NCBI RefSeq assembly: GCF_014836715.1
Contig: NZ_JACSQI010000003.1
Location: 189,890 to 253,889, forward strand
From: Escherichia whittamii
GTDB lineage: Bacteria; Pseudomonadota; Gammaproteobacteria; Enterobacterales; Enterobacteriaceae
Direction of reading: 5' to 3'
DNA length: 64,000 nucleotides
The notes beneath the pieces are model-generated. The model was not told where the DNA came from and made no database searches. It saw only the letters and a program-made list of their open reading frames with translations. This document shows, piece by piece, positions 19,749 through 31,297 of the stretch (position 1 is its first letter; each line of letters begins with the position of its first letter). Both the position numbers and the translations under genes were made by a program.

Positions 19749-20847
19749 TTATAACCCAGCTTTCAAACTTGCTTCGATAAATTGATCCAGGCTGCCATCC
19801 AGCACCGCCTGCGTGTTGCGGGTTTCAACCCCGGTACGCAAATCTTTAATGCGGGAGTCATCAAGGACATAAGAACGAATCTGGCTGCCCCAGCCGATAT
19901 CAGATTTGTTGTCTTCCATCGCCTGTTTCTCAGCATTCTTCTTCTGCATCTCCAGTTCATAAAGCTTCGCTTTCATCTGCTTCATGGCCTGGTCTTTATT
20001 CTTATGCTGGGAACGGTCGTTCTGGCACTGAGTCACAATCCCGGTCGGGATGTGAGTAATACGCACCGCTGATTCTGTACGGTTAACGTGCTGACCACCC
20101 GCGCCGGATGCACGGTAGACGTCGATGCGCAGATCAGCCGGGTTGATTTCGATATCGATATCGTCATCCACTTCGGGGTAAACAAATGCTGAACTGAACG
20201 ACGTATGGCGACGACCGCCGGAGTCAAACGGGCTCTTACGCACCAGGCGGTGAACGCCAGTTTCTGTGCGCAGCCAACCATAAGCATAATCGCCGGAAAT
20301 CTTGATAGTCACGGATTTGATACCCGCCACTTCACCTTCCGACTCTTCGATAATTTCAGTTTTGAAACCGCGCGATTCTGCCCAGCGCAGATACATACGC
20401 TCAAGCATACTTGCCCAGTCCTGTGCTTCCGTACCGCCGGAACCAGCCTGGATATCAAGGTAGCAGTCGGCGCTGTCATATTCGCCGGAGAACATGCGGC
20501 GGAACTCAAGCTGCGACAGTTTTTCTTCCAGGGCGTCGAGTTCTGCAACGGCTTCGTTAAAGGTTTCTTCGTCGTCAGCTTCTACAGCCAGTTCCAGCAG
20601 ACCGGAAACATCTTCCAGCCCTTGTTTCATTTGGTCGAGGGTATCGACGACAGCCTCGAGGGAGGAACGCTCTTTACCCAGCGCCTGCGCACGTTCGGGT
20701 TCGTTCCAGACATCCGGCTGTTCCAGCTCGGCGTTTACTTCTTCCAGACGCTCTTTCTTGGCGTCATAGTCAAAGATACCCCCTAAGAACGTCGGAGCGT
20801 TCCGTGAGGTCCTGAATGCGATTATTTACCGGATTAATTTCAAACAT
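19749..20847 (-). CDS. prfB: PrfB, peptide chain release factor 2 (programmed +1 frameshift)
   Basis: RF2 ends translation at UGA and UAA. Translation starts at ATG 20847 and reads 25 codons to an in-frame TGA at 20772-20770. It must shift +1 there (CTT TGA C) to reach the main frame, which runs 20771-19749 for 340 more residues, 365 in all. The Shine-Dalgarno-like AGGGGG (20784-20779) that stimulates the shift lies 3 bases before the CTT. Low RF2 favours the shift, giving autoregulation. The stop-recognition SPF motif and the catalytic GGQ (250-252) are present. Residue 246 is Ala, whereas K-12 carries Thr, which lowers RF2 activity. lysS follows in the operon. Confidence 0.97.
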
Positions 20848-20937
20848 GGTCTGATTTCTTTTATTGAGCTAGTCAAAATGCGGTGATAAGAGCGGGATTG
20901 TACCCAATCCACGCTCTTTTTTATAGAGAGGATGACG

Positions 20938-22671
20938 CTAAATTGGCCAGATATTATCGATGATAATCTGTAGATTGCGGTTGCCGCGAAACTCGTTGAT
21001 ATCCAGTTTATAGGCTAGCTGTACTTCACGCACGCCGTTATCGGGCCAAAGGGCCGTATCAACGTTAAACGCAATACCATCCAGCAGCGGGCCGCCGCCG
21101 ACCGGTTCGACCATCACTTTCAGATGACGCTCGCCCACCAGCCGCTGTTGCAGCAGGCGGAAATGACCATCAAACAGCGGTTCCGGGAACATTTGCCCCC
21201 ACGGGCCAGCATCACGCAGCAGCTGCGCCACTTCCATGGTCATTTCTTCAGCGCTTAACGGGCCGTCGGAGACAACTTCACCCTGTAATAATGCGGGGTC
21301 CAGCCACTCGGTAACCAGTTCGCCAAAGCGTTGCTGAAAAAGTTCAAATTTATCCTCTTCCAGCGACAGGCCAGCCGCCATCGCATGGCCGCCAAACTTG
21401 AGCATCATGCCCGGATAGAGCGTGTCTAAGCGCTCCAGCGCATCGCGCATATGCAGCCCCTGAATAGAGCGTCCAGAACCTTTTAACGTACCGTCTCCTG
21501 CTGGCGCAAACGCGATAACCGGACGGTGAAAACGCTCTTTAATTCGCGAAGCCAGAATACCGACAACCCCCTGATGCCATTCAGGATGATACATTGCCAG
21601 CCCGCCGGGCAGCGTGTCGCGGCTGCGCTCTAGTTTCTCGCACAGGGTCAGGGCTTCAACCTGCATTCCCTGTTCAATCTCTTTGCGCGTCTGGTTTAGG
21701 GCGTCGAGTTCATTTGCCAGCACACGCGCTTCGCCGATGTTGTCGCACAGCAACAGAGCCACACCGACGGACATATCATCCAGTCGCCCGGCAGCATTGA
21801 GGCGTGGCCCCAGCGCAAAACCTAAATCGCTGGCGGCGAGTTTTTGTGGATCGCGGTTTGCCACTTCAAGCAGAGCTTTAATCCCCGGGCGGCACTTCCC
21901 GGCGCGGATGCGGCTCATGCCCTGCCAGGTCAGGATGCGGTTATTCGCATCCAGCGGCACCACGTCCGCCACCGTCCCGAGTGCCACCAGATCCAGCAAC
22001 TCCGCCAGATTAGGGATTGCAATGCCACGGTCATCAAACCAGCCCTGATCGCGCAAAAAGGTGCGCAACGCCAGCATCAGATAAAATGCGACGCCTACGC
22101 CAGCCAGTGACTTCGATGGAAAATCGCAGTCACGCAAGTTAGGGTTAATAATGGCTTCCGCCGCGGGTAACGTATCGCCCGGCAAATGGTGATCGGTAAC
22201 AATAACCGGAATGCCTAGCGTGCGAGCGTGTTCAACGCCCGCGTGAGAGGAAATGCCGTTATCCACCGTCACAATCAACTGCGCGCCACGAGCATGCGCT
22301 TGATCAACCACTTCCGGACTTAAGCCGTAACCGTCTTCAAAACGGTTCGGCACCAGGAAGTCGATGTTGGCGCAGCCAAGCGAACGCATCGCCAGCACGC
22401 TAAGGGCAGTGCTGGTGGCGCCGTCGGCGTCGAAATCTCCGACCACGATTATCCGCGTTCCTTCGCGAAAAGCGTTGTAAAGGATCTCAACGGCCTTTTC
22501 GACGCCGCTCAGTTGCTGCCAGGGCAACATGCCTTTAACACCGCGTTCCAGTTCCTGCGCACTACGCACGCCCCGACTGGCGTATAAACGACGCAGCAAG
22601 GGTGGCAGATCAGCAGGCAGGTCTGCCGTTTCATCGATTTCGCGGCGACGAAGTTTTATCTGTTGTTTCAC
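20938..22671 (-). CDS. recJ: RecJ, single-strand-specific 5'-3' exonuclease
   Basis: This 577-residue DHH-family nuclease acts in RecF recombination, base-excision and mismatch repair. Motifs seen: VGDFDADGATSTA (about 75-87), VTVDNGISS, VTDHHLPG (about 159-166, the DHH motif) and GGHAMAAG near 420. The start is GTG at 22671, as known for recJ. It lies 5 bases after the dsbC stop and downstream of xerD-dsbC, so all are probably cotranscribed. Confidence 0.97.
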   Translation of the reverse strand: MKQQIKLRRREIDETADLPADLPPLLRRLYASRGVRSAQELERGVKGMLPWQQLSGVEKAVEILYNAFREGTRIIVVGDFDADGATSTALSVLAMRSLGCANIDFLVPNRFEDGYGLSPEVVDQAHARGAQLIVTVDNGISSHAGVEHARTLGIPVIVTDHHLPGDTLPAAEAIINPNLRDCDFPSKSLAGVGVAFYLMLALRTFLRDQGWFDDRGIAIPNLAELLDLVALGTVADVVPLDANNRILTWQGMSRIRAGKCRPGIKALLEVANRDPQKLAASDLGFALGPRLNAAGRLDDMSVGVALLLCDNIGEARVLANELDALNQTRKEIEQGMQVEALTLCEKLERSRDTLPGGLAMYHPEWHQGVVGILASRIKERFHRPVIAFAPAGDGTLKGSGRSIQGLHMRDALERLDTLYPGMMLKFGGHAMAAGLSLEEDKFELFQQRFGELVTEWLDPALLQGEVVSDGPLSAEEMTMEVAQLLRDAGPWGQMFPEPLFDGHFRLLQQRLVGERHLKVMVEPVGGGPLLDGIAFNVDTALWPDNGVREVQLAYKLDINEFRGNRNLQIIIDNIWPI

Positions 22672-22676
22672 GCGAA

Positions 22677-23387
22677 TTATTTACCGCTGGTCATTTTTTG
22701 ATGTTCGTCGAGGAATTCTTTCATCTCTTTGGGCGGCTGGTAGCCCGGAACAAGTGTGCCATTACTCAGAACAACTGCCGGAGTACCGCTAACGCCAAGC
22801 TGTACGCCAAGTGCGTAATGGTCGGCAATATCGATATCGCAACTTGCCGGGGTAACAGCTTTGCCTGCCATTACGTCATCGAAGGCTTTACTTTTATCTT
22901 TTGCACACCAGATGGCTTTCATTTGTTGCTCCGCCTGGCTTTCCAGCCCCTGACGCGGGAAAGCGAGATAACGCACGGTGATCCCCAGCGCGTTGTAGTC
23001 TGCCATCTGCTCATGCAGTTTGTGGCAGTAACCACAAGTAATATCGGTGAACACGGTAATGACGTGCTTTTCTTGCGGCGCTTTATAAACAATCATCTCT
23101 TTTTCAAGCGCGTTTAGTTGCTTTAACAGCATCTTATTGGTGACGTTGACCGGAGCCGTGCCGCTAACGTCATACATCGGCCCCTGAATGATATGCTTGC
23201 CGTCATCGGTGATATACAACACACCGCTGTTGGTCAGAACTGTCTTCATGCCAGCCACGGGCGCGGGCTGAATATCGCTGCTTTTGATGCCCATTTTGGC
23301 TAAGGTTTGTTGAATAGCCGCGTCATCCGCCTGAACAAAGCCTGAAAACGCCGCCAACAAAGTAAATAACATAAAACCTTTCTTCAT
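22677..23387 (-). CDS. dsbC: DsbC, periplasmic disulfide isomerase
   Basis: This 236-residue protein has a signal peptide (MKKGFMLFTLLAAFSGFVQA, cleaved after residue 20). Its N-terminal dimerisation domain is followed by a thioredoxin-fold domain with active-site CGYC near residue 118 and cis-Pro in GTPAVV. Two more cysteines (IWCAKDK and ASCDI) form the known structural disulfide. It rearranges wrong disulfides in the periplasm, kept reduced by DsbD. It sits between xerD and recJ. Confidence 0.97.
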   Translation of the reverse strand: MKKGFMLFTLLAAFSGFVQADDAAIQQTLAKMGIKSSDIQPAPVAGMKTVLTNSGVLYITDDGKHIIQGPMYDVSGTAPVNVTNKMLLKQLNALEKEMIVYKAPQEKHVITVFTDITCGYCHKLHEQMADYNALGITVRYLAFPRQGLESQAEQQMKAIWCAKDKSKAFDDVMAGKAVTPASCDIDIADHYALGVQLGVSGTPAVVLSNGTLVPGYQPPKEMKEFLDEHQKMTSGK

Positions 23388-23411
23388 AAATCTTCCTGTT
23401 CTTTTCAGACA

Positions 23412-24308
23412 TCACGCCCGTGGGTGATGCTGTTGATGAAGTTGCCGCAGACGCTCGGTGGCGACATGCGTATAAATTTGGGTGGTGGAGAGATCGCTAT
23501 GGCCCAACAACATCTGCACCACGCGTAAGTCCGCACCATGATTTAACAAATGAGTGGCAAAGGCATGACGCAACACATGCGGTGACAGCTTTTCGCTATC
23601 GATACCCGCCAGCACGGCATAATGTTTAATGCGGTGCCAGAAGGTCTGGCGCGTCATCTGCTGCGCACGCTGGCTGGGAAACAGCACGTCAATCGACACA
23701 CCGTTCAATAGCCATGGCCGCCCGTGTTCCAGATAGTTTTCCAACCAGTAGACCGCCTCTTCACCTAACGGCACAAGGCGCTCTTTGTTGCCTTTACCAA
23801 TGACTCGTACCACGCCCTGGCGCAGACTAATATCGCTCATTGTCAGCCCAACCAGTTCCGAGACACGCAGCCCGGTAGCATACAGCACTTCGAGCATCGC
23901 TTTATCGCGAAGCTCCAGAGGCTGATCGACTAAAGGTGCCTGTAATAATCTTTCAACCTGCGCTTCGCTTAAATCTTTCGGCAAACGCTGGGGCAATTTC
24001 GGCGAAGCCAGATGCGCGCTGGGATCGTCTTCACGAAATTTTTCGCGATAAAGATACTGGAACAATCGGCGCACCGCACTCAGCAAACGTGCTGAACTGG
24101 TGGCTTTATACCCGCCCTCCAGCCGTTCTGCCAGTAATGCCTGCAAATCATCACTTTGCACCGTTGCCAGCGTCAGCCCGCGATGATGCAGCCACTCCAC
24201 CATCATTGACAGATCGCGACGATATGCGTTCAAAGTATTTTCGGCGAGATTTTTTTCCAGCCACAGGGCATCCAGAAACTGCTCGATGCGTGCCAGATCT
24301 TGTTTCAC
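23412..24308 (-). CDS. xerD: XerD, site-specific tyrosine recombinase
   Basis: This 298-residue recombinase acts with XerC at dif to resolve chromosome dimers. The N-terminal SAM-like core-binding domain spans about 1-90. The catalytic domain shows Arg in ATGLRVSEL (R148), Lys in GKGNKER (K172), HVLRHAFATH (H244, R247), LLGHSDLSTTQIYTHV (H270 and nucleophile Y279). The start is GTG at 24308. It is the first gene of the xerD-dsbC-recJ string and is divergent from fldB. Confidence 0.97.
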   Translation of the reverse strand: MKQDLARIEQFLDALWLEKNLAENTLNAYRRDLSMMVEWLHHRGLTLATVQSDDLQALLAERLEGGYKATSSARLLSAVRRLFQYLYREKFREDDPSAHLASPKLPQRLPKDLSEAQVERLLQAPLVDQPLELRDKAMLEVLYATGLRVSELVGLTMSDISLRQGVVRVIGKGNKERLVPLGEEAVYWLENYLEHGRPWLLNGVSIDVLFPSQRAQQMTRQTFWHRIKHYAVLAGIDSEKLSPHVLRHAFATHLLNHGADLRVVQMLLGHSDLSTTQIYTHVATERLRQLHQQHHPRA

Positions 24309-24419
24309 TTGCGCCCCTTATCGTTACTCGTTTGATCCATTATGCCTTATTGTGCCGTGACTAAAACGATTCTGATACACTAGCCGTAAAAGCCACAGCA
24401 GAATCGAGAAGCTTACGTT

Positions 24420-24941
24420 ATGAATATGGGTCTTTTTTACGGTTCCAGCACCTGTTACACCGAAATGGCGGCGGAAAAAATCCGCGATATTATCGGCCCA
24501 GAACTGGTGACCTTACATAACCTCAAGGACGACTCCCCAAAATTAATGGAGCAGTACGATGTGCTCATTATGGGTATCCCGACCTGGGATTTTGGCGAAA
24601 TCCAGGAAGACTGGGAAGCCGTCTGGGATCAGCTCGACGACCTGAACCTCGACGGTAAAATTGTTGCGTTATATGGGCTTGGCGATCAGCTGGGATACGG
24701 CGAGTGGTTTCTTGATGCGCTCGGCATGCTGCATGACAAACTCTCGACCAAAGGCGTGAAGTTCGTCGGCTACTGGCCAACGGAAGGATATGAATTTACC
24801 AGCCCGAAACCGGTAATTGCTGACGGACAGTTGTTCGTTGGTCTGGCACTGGATGAAACTAACCAGTATGACCTCAGCGACGAGCGTATTCAGAGCTGGT
24901 GTGAGCAAATCCTTAACGAAATGGCAGAGCATTACGCCTGA
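24420..24941 (+). CDS. fldB: FldB, flavodoxin 2
   Basis: This 173-residue FMN electron carrier has the phosphate-binding loop [12 protein letters not shown] near residues 7-18 and the FMN-flanking stretches [15 protein letters not shown] (about 52) and [13 protein letters not shown] (about 86). It belongs to the long-chain flavodoxins. A -10-like TACACT is at 24376-24381; in K-12 the gene is induced by superoxide through SoxS. It is monocistronic and divergent from xerD. Confidence 0.95.
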   Translation: MNMGLFYGSSTCYTEMAAEKIRDIIGPELVTLHNLKDDSPKLMEQYDVLIMGIPTWDFGEIQEDWEAVWDQLDDLNLDGKIVALYGLGDQLGYGEWFLDALGMLHDKLSTKGVKFVGYWPTEGYEFTSPKPVIADGQLFVGLALDETNQYDLSDERIQSWCEQILNEMAEHYA

Positions 24942-24947
24942 CAGGAC

Positions 24948-24977
24948 TGACGGCGTTGCACATTAGCATTGCCGTCA
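24948..24977. terminator. Stem-loop between convergent fldB and cptA
   Basis: TGACGGC (24948-24954) pairs with GCCGTCA (24971-24977) across a 16-base loop, followed by TGTTTACC on the plus strand. It lies between fldB and the oppositely oriented cptA and could serve as their shared terminator. Confidence 0.4.
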
Positions 24978-24980
24978 TGT

Positions 24981-25647
<667 letters not shown>

Positions 25648-25886
25648 TCACGAAAATCCAGTACCTGGATATTGTAACGTGTTTTTCGACTTCTTTTGCG
25701 GGAATATCGGTAAACACAATCACGATCGCGAAATTAATCCGCAACAATTCAATGGCTTCATTTTTTTGGATGTCACCTCGCAAAGCATATCAGAAGGCAC
25801 AGATCGCGTAGTGAAAGCACTTGCATTGCCTCATAGCTCTTTTACCATTAGTCATTAATACGCCGTTTGTTACACAGGACACCATT

Positions 25887-26867
25887 ATGGCTTTTACACC
25901 TTTTCCTCCCCGTCAGCCTACGGCTTCTGCCCGTTTACCGCTGACGCTGATGACGCTTGATGACTGGGCGCTTGCTACCATTTCTGGCGCGGACAGCGAA
26001 AAATATATGCAGGGCCAGGTGACAGCAGATGTCAGCCAGATGTCAGAAGACCAGCATTTGCTCGCCGCCCATTGCGACGCCAAAGGTAAAATGTGGAGCA
26101 ATTTGCGTCTGTTCCGCGATGGCGATGGCTTTGCGTGGATTGAACGCCGCAGCGTGCGTGATTCGCAGCTGACTGAACTGAAAAAATATGCGGTGTTTTC
26201 TAAAGTGACCATCGCGCCAGACGATGAGCGTGTGCTGCTCGGAGTAGCCGGTTTTCAGGCACGTGCCGCGCTGGCAAATCTCTTTAGCGAACTGCCTTCG
26301 AAGGAAAAGCAGGTCGTCAGAGAAGGCGCGACCACCCTGCTATGGTTTGAACACCCGGCAGAACGTTTTCTGATCGTAACCGATGAAGCTACCGCCAATA
26401 CATTGACCGATAAACTGCGCGGTGAAGCGGAACTGAACAATAGCCAACAGTGGCTGGCATTAAACATTGAAGCGGGTTTTCCGGTGATTGATGCCGCTAA
26501 CAGCGGGCAGTTTATCCCGCAAGCAACCAATCTTCAGGCGCTGGGCGGCATCAGCTTTAAAAAAGGCTGCTATACCGGGCAAGAGATGGTGGCACGAGCA
26601 AAATTCCGTGGTGCCAACAAACGCGCGCTCTGGTTGCTGGCAGGTAGCGCCAGTCGACTGCCGGAAGCAGGTGAAGACATTGAGCTGAAAATGGGCGAAA
26701 ACTGGCGCCGTACCGGTACGGTGCTGGCTGCGGTAAAACTGGAAGATGGTCAGGTCGTGGTTCAGGTGGTGATGAATAACGATATGGAACCGGACAGCAT
26801 CTTCCGCGTGCGCGATGATGTAAATACCCTGCGTATCGAGCCGCTGCCGTATTCGCTGGAAGAGTAA
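25887..26867 (+). CDS. ygfZ: YgfZ, folate-binding iron-sulfur maintenance protein
   Basis: This 326-residue protein is related to the glycine-cleavage T-protein. The diagnostic motif [12 protein letters not shown] (about 226-237) is present with its conserved Cys. It binds tetrahydrofolate and supports assembly or repair of certain Fe-S enzymes, for example MiaB. ATG 25887 follows ACAGGAC; an upstream in-frame ATG (25821) would add 22 residues with no ribosome binding site. Confidence 0.95.
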   Translation: MAFTPFPPRQPTASARLPLTLMTLDDWALATISGADSEKYMQGQVTADVSQMSEDQHLLAAHCDAKGKMWSNLRLFRDGDGFAWIERRSVRDSQLTELKKYAVFSKVTIAPDDERVLLGVAGFQARAALANLFSELPSKEKQVVREGATTLLWFEHPAERFLIVTDEATANTLTDKLRGEAELNNSQQWLALNIEAGFPVIDAANSGQFIPQATNLQALGGISFKKGCYTGQEMVARAKFRGANKRALWLLAGSASRLPEAGEDIELKMGENWRRTGTVLAAVKLEDGQVVVQVVMNNDMEPDSIFRVRDDVNTLRIEPLPYSLEE

Positions 26868-26899
26868 ATCTCTGTATCGATCCGCTCCGGGCATCCATT

Positions 26900-27272
26900 G
26901 CCTGATGCGACGCTGACGCGTCTTGTCAGGCCTACAACTCGGTGCCTTTTTCACAAAAGGGAAACGACCCGTAGACTAGATAAAGCGTTCACGCCGCATC
27001 CGGCAGTCGGCGCACGATGCCTGATGCGATGCTGGCGCATCTTATCAGGCCTACAAATGTGCCGGACCTGTAGGCCGGATAAAGCGTTCACGCCGCATCC
27101 GGCGGTTGTGCTCCAATGCCTGATGCGACGCTGACGCGTCTTATCAGGCCTACGATATGATACCTTTATCACAACAGGGACGCGGCCCGTAGGCCGGATA
27201 AGGCATTCACGCCGCATCCGGCAATTGTGCTCCGATGCCTGAAGCGACACTGGTGTGTCTTTTCAGGCCTAC
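26900..27272. repeat. REP/BIME array of seven alternating elements
   Basis: Four elements beginning GCCTGATGCGA and ending CAGGCCTAC lie at 26900-26935, 27019-27054, 27118-27153 and 27237-27272. They alternate with three inverse-type elements (GTAGGCCGGATAA...GCATCCGGC) at 26971-27004, 27070-27103 and 27189-27222. The like elements repeat at 119, 99 and 119 bases. This is a typical enterobacterial BIME. Such arrays bind gyrase or IHF and stabilise or terminate flanking transcripts. It fills the whole 418-base gap between ygfZ and the end of trhA. Confidence 0.92.
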
Positions 27273-27285
27273 AAATGCACCGCAA

Positions 27286-27948
<663 letters not shown>

Positions 27949-28108
27949 TTACTCCGGAGAAACGTACACGCACGTGTATACCTCTCCAGCGTAACTGAGA
28001 ATAGTTCCAGTGAACACCTGTTAGCTAAAATAAATTCTGATTTGGGACTAATCTCCGAAAGATCATGAAATTAAATGCGAAATTTCAACTAACAGGCGTG
28101 AGTTCAAT

Positions 28109-28420
28109 TTAAAGGCATTTAAATTCAATTACATAAAACTGTGTCTGACCAGGATAGATATCGGTAATGACCTTTTTCAGTTCAGCCAGAGTCATATTTT
28201 CCTGTTGTGCATGTTTTTCTGTGAGAGTATCCAGCGTTACGGTTGAAGTTGCGGTGACTTCAATGGTGCAAAAATAGCCGTCATCTTCAAAGCGCCCAAC
28301 GCGGAGCACATCGCCCGATTTAAAGTGCGATTCAGACTCGTCGCGAATAGTGATGGTTTTACGCCCAGCCAGAATGTCATCCTGGAAACGTTGAAAAAAA
28401 GTGATGTCGTTTGGCTGCAT
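28109..28420 (-). CDS. yqfB: YqfB, N4-acetylcytidine amidohydrolase (ASCH domain)
   Basis: This 103-residue single-domain ASCH protein has the conserved [13 protein letters not shown] stretch near residues 18-30, with Lys and Thr proposed as catalytic. It hydrolyses N4-acetylcytidine. It starts at ATG 28420, divergent from bglA with only 38 bases between start codons, so their promoters must overlap or lie in each other's 5' regions. Confidence 0.92.
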   Translation of the reverse strand: MQPNDITFFQRFQDDILAGRKTITIRDESESHFKSGDVLRVGRFEDDGYFCTIEVTATSTVTLDTLTEKHAQQENMTLAELKKVITDIYPGQTQFYVIEFKCL

Positions 28421-28437
28421 GGTACTATTTCCTGTAA

Positions 28438-29898
<1,461 letters not shown>

Positions 29899-29906
29899 TT
29901 CCCGCA

Positions 29907-29932
29907 TGTTACCCGCCAGCAGGCGGGTAACA
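29907..29932. terminator. Stem-loop between convergent bglA and the barrel gene
   Basis: TGTTACCCGCC (29907-29917) pairs perfectly with GGCGGGTAACA (29922-29932) around AGCA. The 11-bp stem sits between two convergent genes and probably works in both directions, though neither side has a long T-run. Confidence 0.7.
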
Positions 29933-29945
29933 TTCTGCACCGGAT

Positions 29946-30839
29946 TTACCAGGTCTTACCGATTTTAAATTCCCAGCGAACATCTTCCATCTTAGCTGGC
30001 GACTTCGCTTCCTGCATTACCGGAAAGAAAGCCCCGGCACCAAACCATAATTTCAATGGTTCAACGGCAACGTTAAATGACGGGCCAACAACCCATTCGG
30101 TAGTACCTGAGTGGTTATTAATGGTGCTGCCATTAGGCAATTTTTTCGTACCTGAAGCGTTATTGCTGTAGGCACTTTCCAGACCAATATCCAGCGGAAA
30201 ATCACTGAACATATACCGCACCTGGGTATTCCACTGGAATTCATTGCCTCGTTTCACGTCCTGGTTACCGCGCTCAAATGGTCCCTGATATACAAAATCC
30301 ATATCCCCTTTAAAGTTAGGAGTGAATGATTTTGTTAAAGAGAGTGATACTCTTCCCCCCCAGGCGCTGTTCCCAGGCAAATGATTATCTCCATCTTGCC
30401 CGGTGGGTAGTAATAACGCCCCACCTACCGTAACCCAAAACGGATCACCTCTTCGCTGGCTCATTAAAGCATAAGTTGCGCCAACAGATTGATCGCCCAT
30501 ACCTTCAATATGTTCTGGCGATAAGTTATCTCGCTGGTTGTTGATATAAGAACCTACTGTGGAGAGTTCCAGCCTGTCGGTCAGACCATAACGAATCTTC
30601 AATAACCATATCTGAGAGTAAACATCCGGACTCCCGTGTCCCTCAATTTGATGGTCTTTATCACGAAATGAACTATTCACAGCAGTTAATAACATTCCTT
30701 CTGGCAATACTGAACCTCCAGAAATAGCGGTATTAACTGGCGCGCCTAACAGATTGCTGGGTTTGTTTTCTCCTTCAGCTGCCGCTGCATTCATTGATAA
30801 AAAACATGTTATTAATGGTAGAAATATAAATCGTTTCAT
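29946..30839 (-). CDS. Putative outer-membrane beta-barrel channel protein (accessory)
   Basis: This protein of about 297 residues has a signal peptide (MKRFIFLPLITCFLSMNAAA). The rest is alternating polar and aromatic beta strands rich in Gly, Asn and Trp, and it ends FKIGKTW, like an outer-membrane beta-signal. It resembles the phenol-degradation/MetA-pathway outer-membrane family often annotated as 'transporter'. RBS GGAGG lies 5 bases before ATG 30839 (the ATG at 30842 is too close). It is absent, as I recall, between bglA and gcvP of K-12. Its substrate is unknown; a role beside bglA in glycoside uptake is speculative. Confidence 0.7.
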   Translation of the reverse strand: MKRFIFLPLITCFLSMNAAAAEGENKPSNLLGAPVNTAISGGSVLPEGMLLTAVNSSFRDKDHQIEGHGSPDVYSQIWLLKIRYGLTDRLELSTVGSYINNQRDNLSPEHIEGMGDQSVGATYALMSQRRGDPFWVTVGGALLLPTGQDGDNHLPGNSAWGGRVSLSLTKSFTPNFKGDMDFVYQGPFERGNQDVKRGNEFQWNTQVRYMFSDFPLDIGLESAYSNNASGTKKLPNGSTINNHSGTTEWVVGPSFNVAVEPLKLWFGAGAFFPVMQEAKSPAKMEDVRWEFKIGKTW

Positions 30840-31297
30840 CATTCCCTCCAGGTATGAAAAACAAAGCACTAAGGTGTGAATTATTCTCGTTGTTTATGTT
30901 TGTTTTATTTTTATTATTTAGGCGAATAATTTAACAGAATTAATATACGAAAATTTTTGTAATTATATTGAGAGATAAATAACGATTTCGGAGAGAAAGT
31001 ATTTGTGATTACGTGTAAACATATAGTGTTATTTCTATTAAATAACGGCTCAATAAAAATAACTCTCGACAAATAACCAATCAGAAACGTAACAAAAACA
31101 GGGAAATTAAATTCCGACTAACAGACTGATGACAAGCGAAAAGTTGCCTGATGCGTTACGATTATCAGACATGTTTTTACAGCAATATATTTAATGTCGA
31201 AATGTTGTGGGGCGGATAAAGCGTTCACCTCGCATCCGGCATAAACAAAGCACAAAAAGGCGCCGAAGCGCCTTTAGAAGATAGTCGAATCAGTGAA
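30840..31297. other. Intergenic region upstream of barrel gene and behind gcvP
   Basis: The part near the barrel gene (about 30850-31130) is strongly AT-rich, as expected for a silenced or horizontally acquired promoter region. REP-like sequence (GCCTGATGCG and GCGGATAAAGCGTTCACC...GCATCCGGC) lies at 31144-31240, and the gcv terminator lies at 31254-31275. No further gene is seen. Confidence 0.6.
31254..31275 (-). terminator. Terminator of the gcvTHP operon
   Basis: AAAGGCGC-CGAA-GCGCCTTT (31256-31275) forms an 8-bp hairpin. Read on the minus strand it continues into TTTTTG, an intrinsic terminator 23 bases beyond the gcvP stop. Confidence 0.88.

Noticed and set aside
18270-19754. Long open frame (494 codons) on the plus strand across lysS
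   Set aside because: It lies antisense to the clearly recognisable lysyl-tRNA synthetase, has no family resemblance, and results from codon bias of the real gene.
20770-20772. In-frame TGA in prfB as evidence of a pseudogene
   Set aside because: It is the conserved programmed frameshift site with its stimulating Shine-Dalgarno-like sequence.
26900-27272. Regular repeats that could suggest a CRISPR array
   Set aside because: The units are palindromic REP sequences in alternating types with irregular AT-rich gaps; no constant direct repeats with unique spacers and no cas genes.
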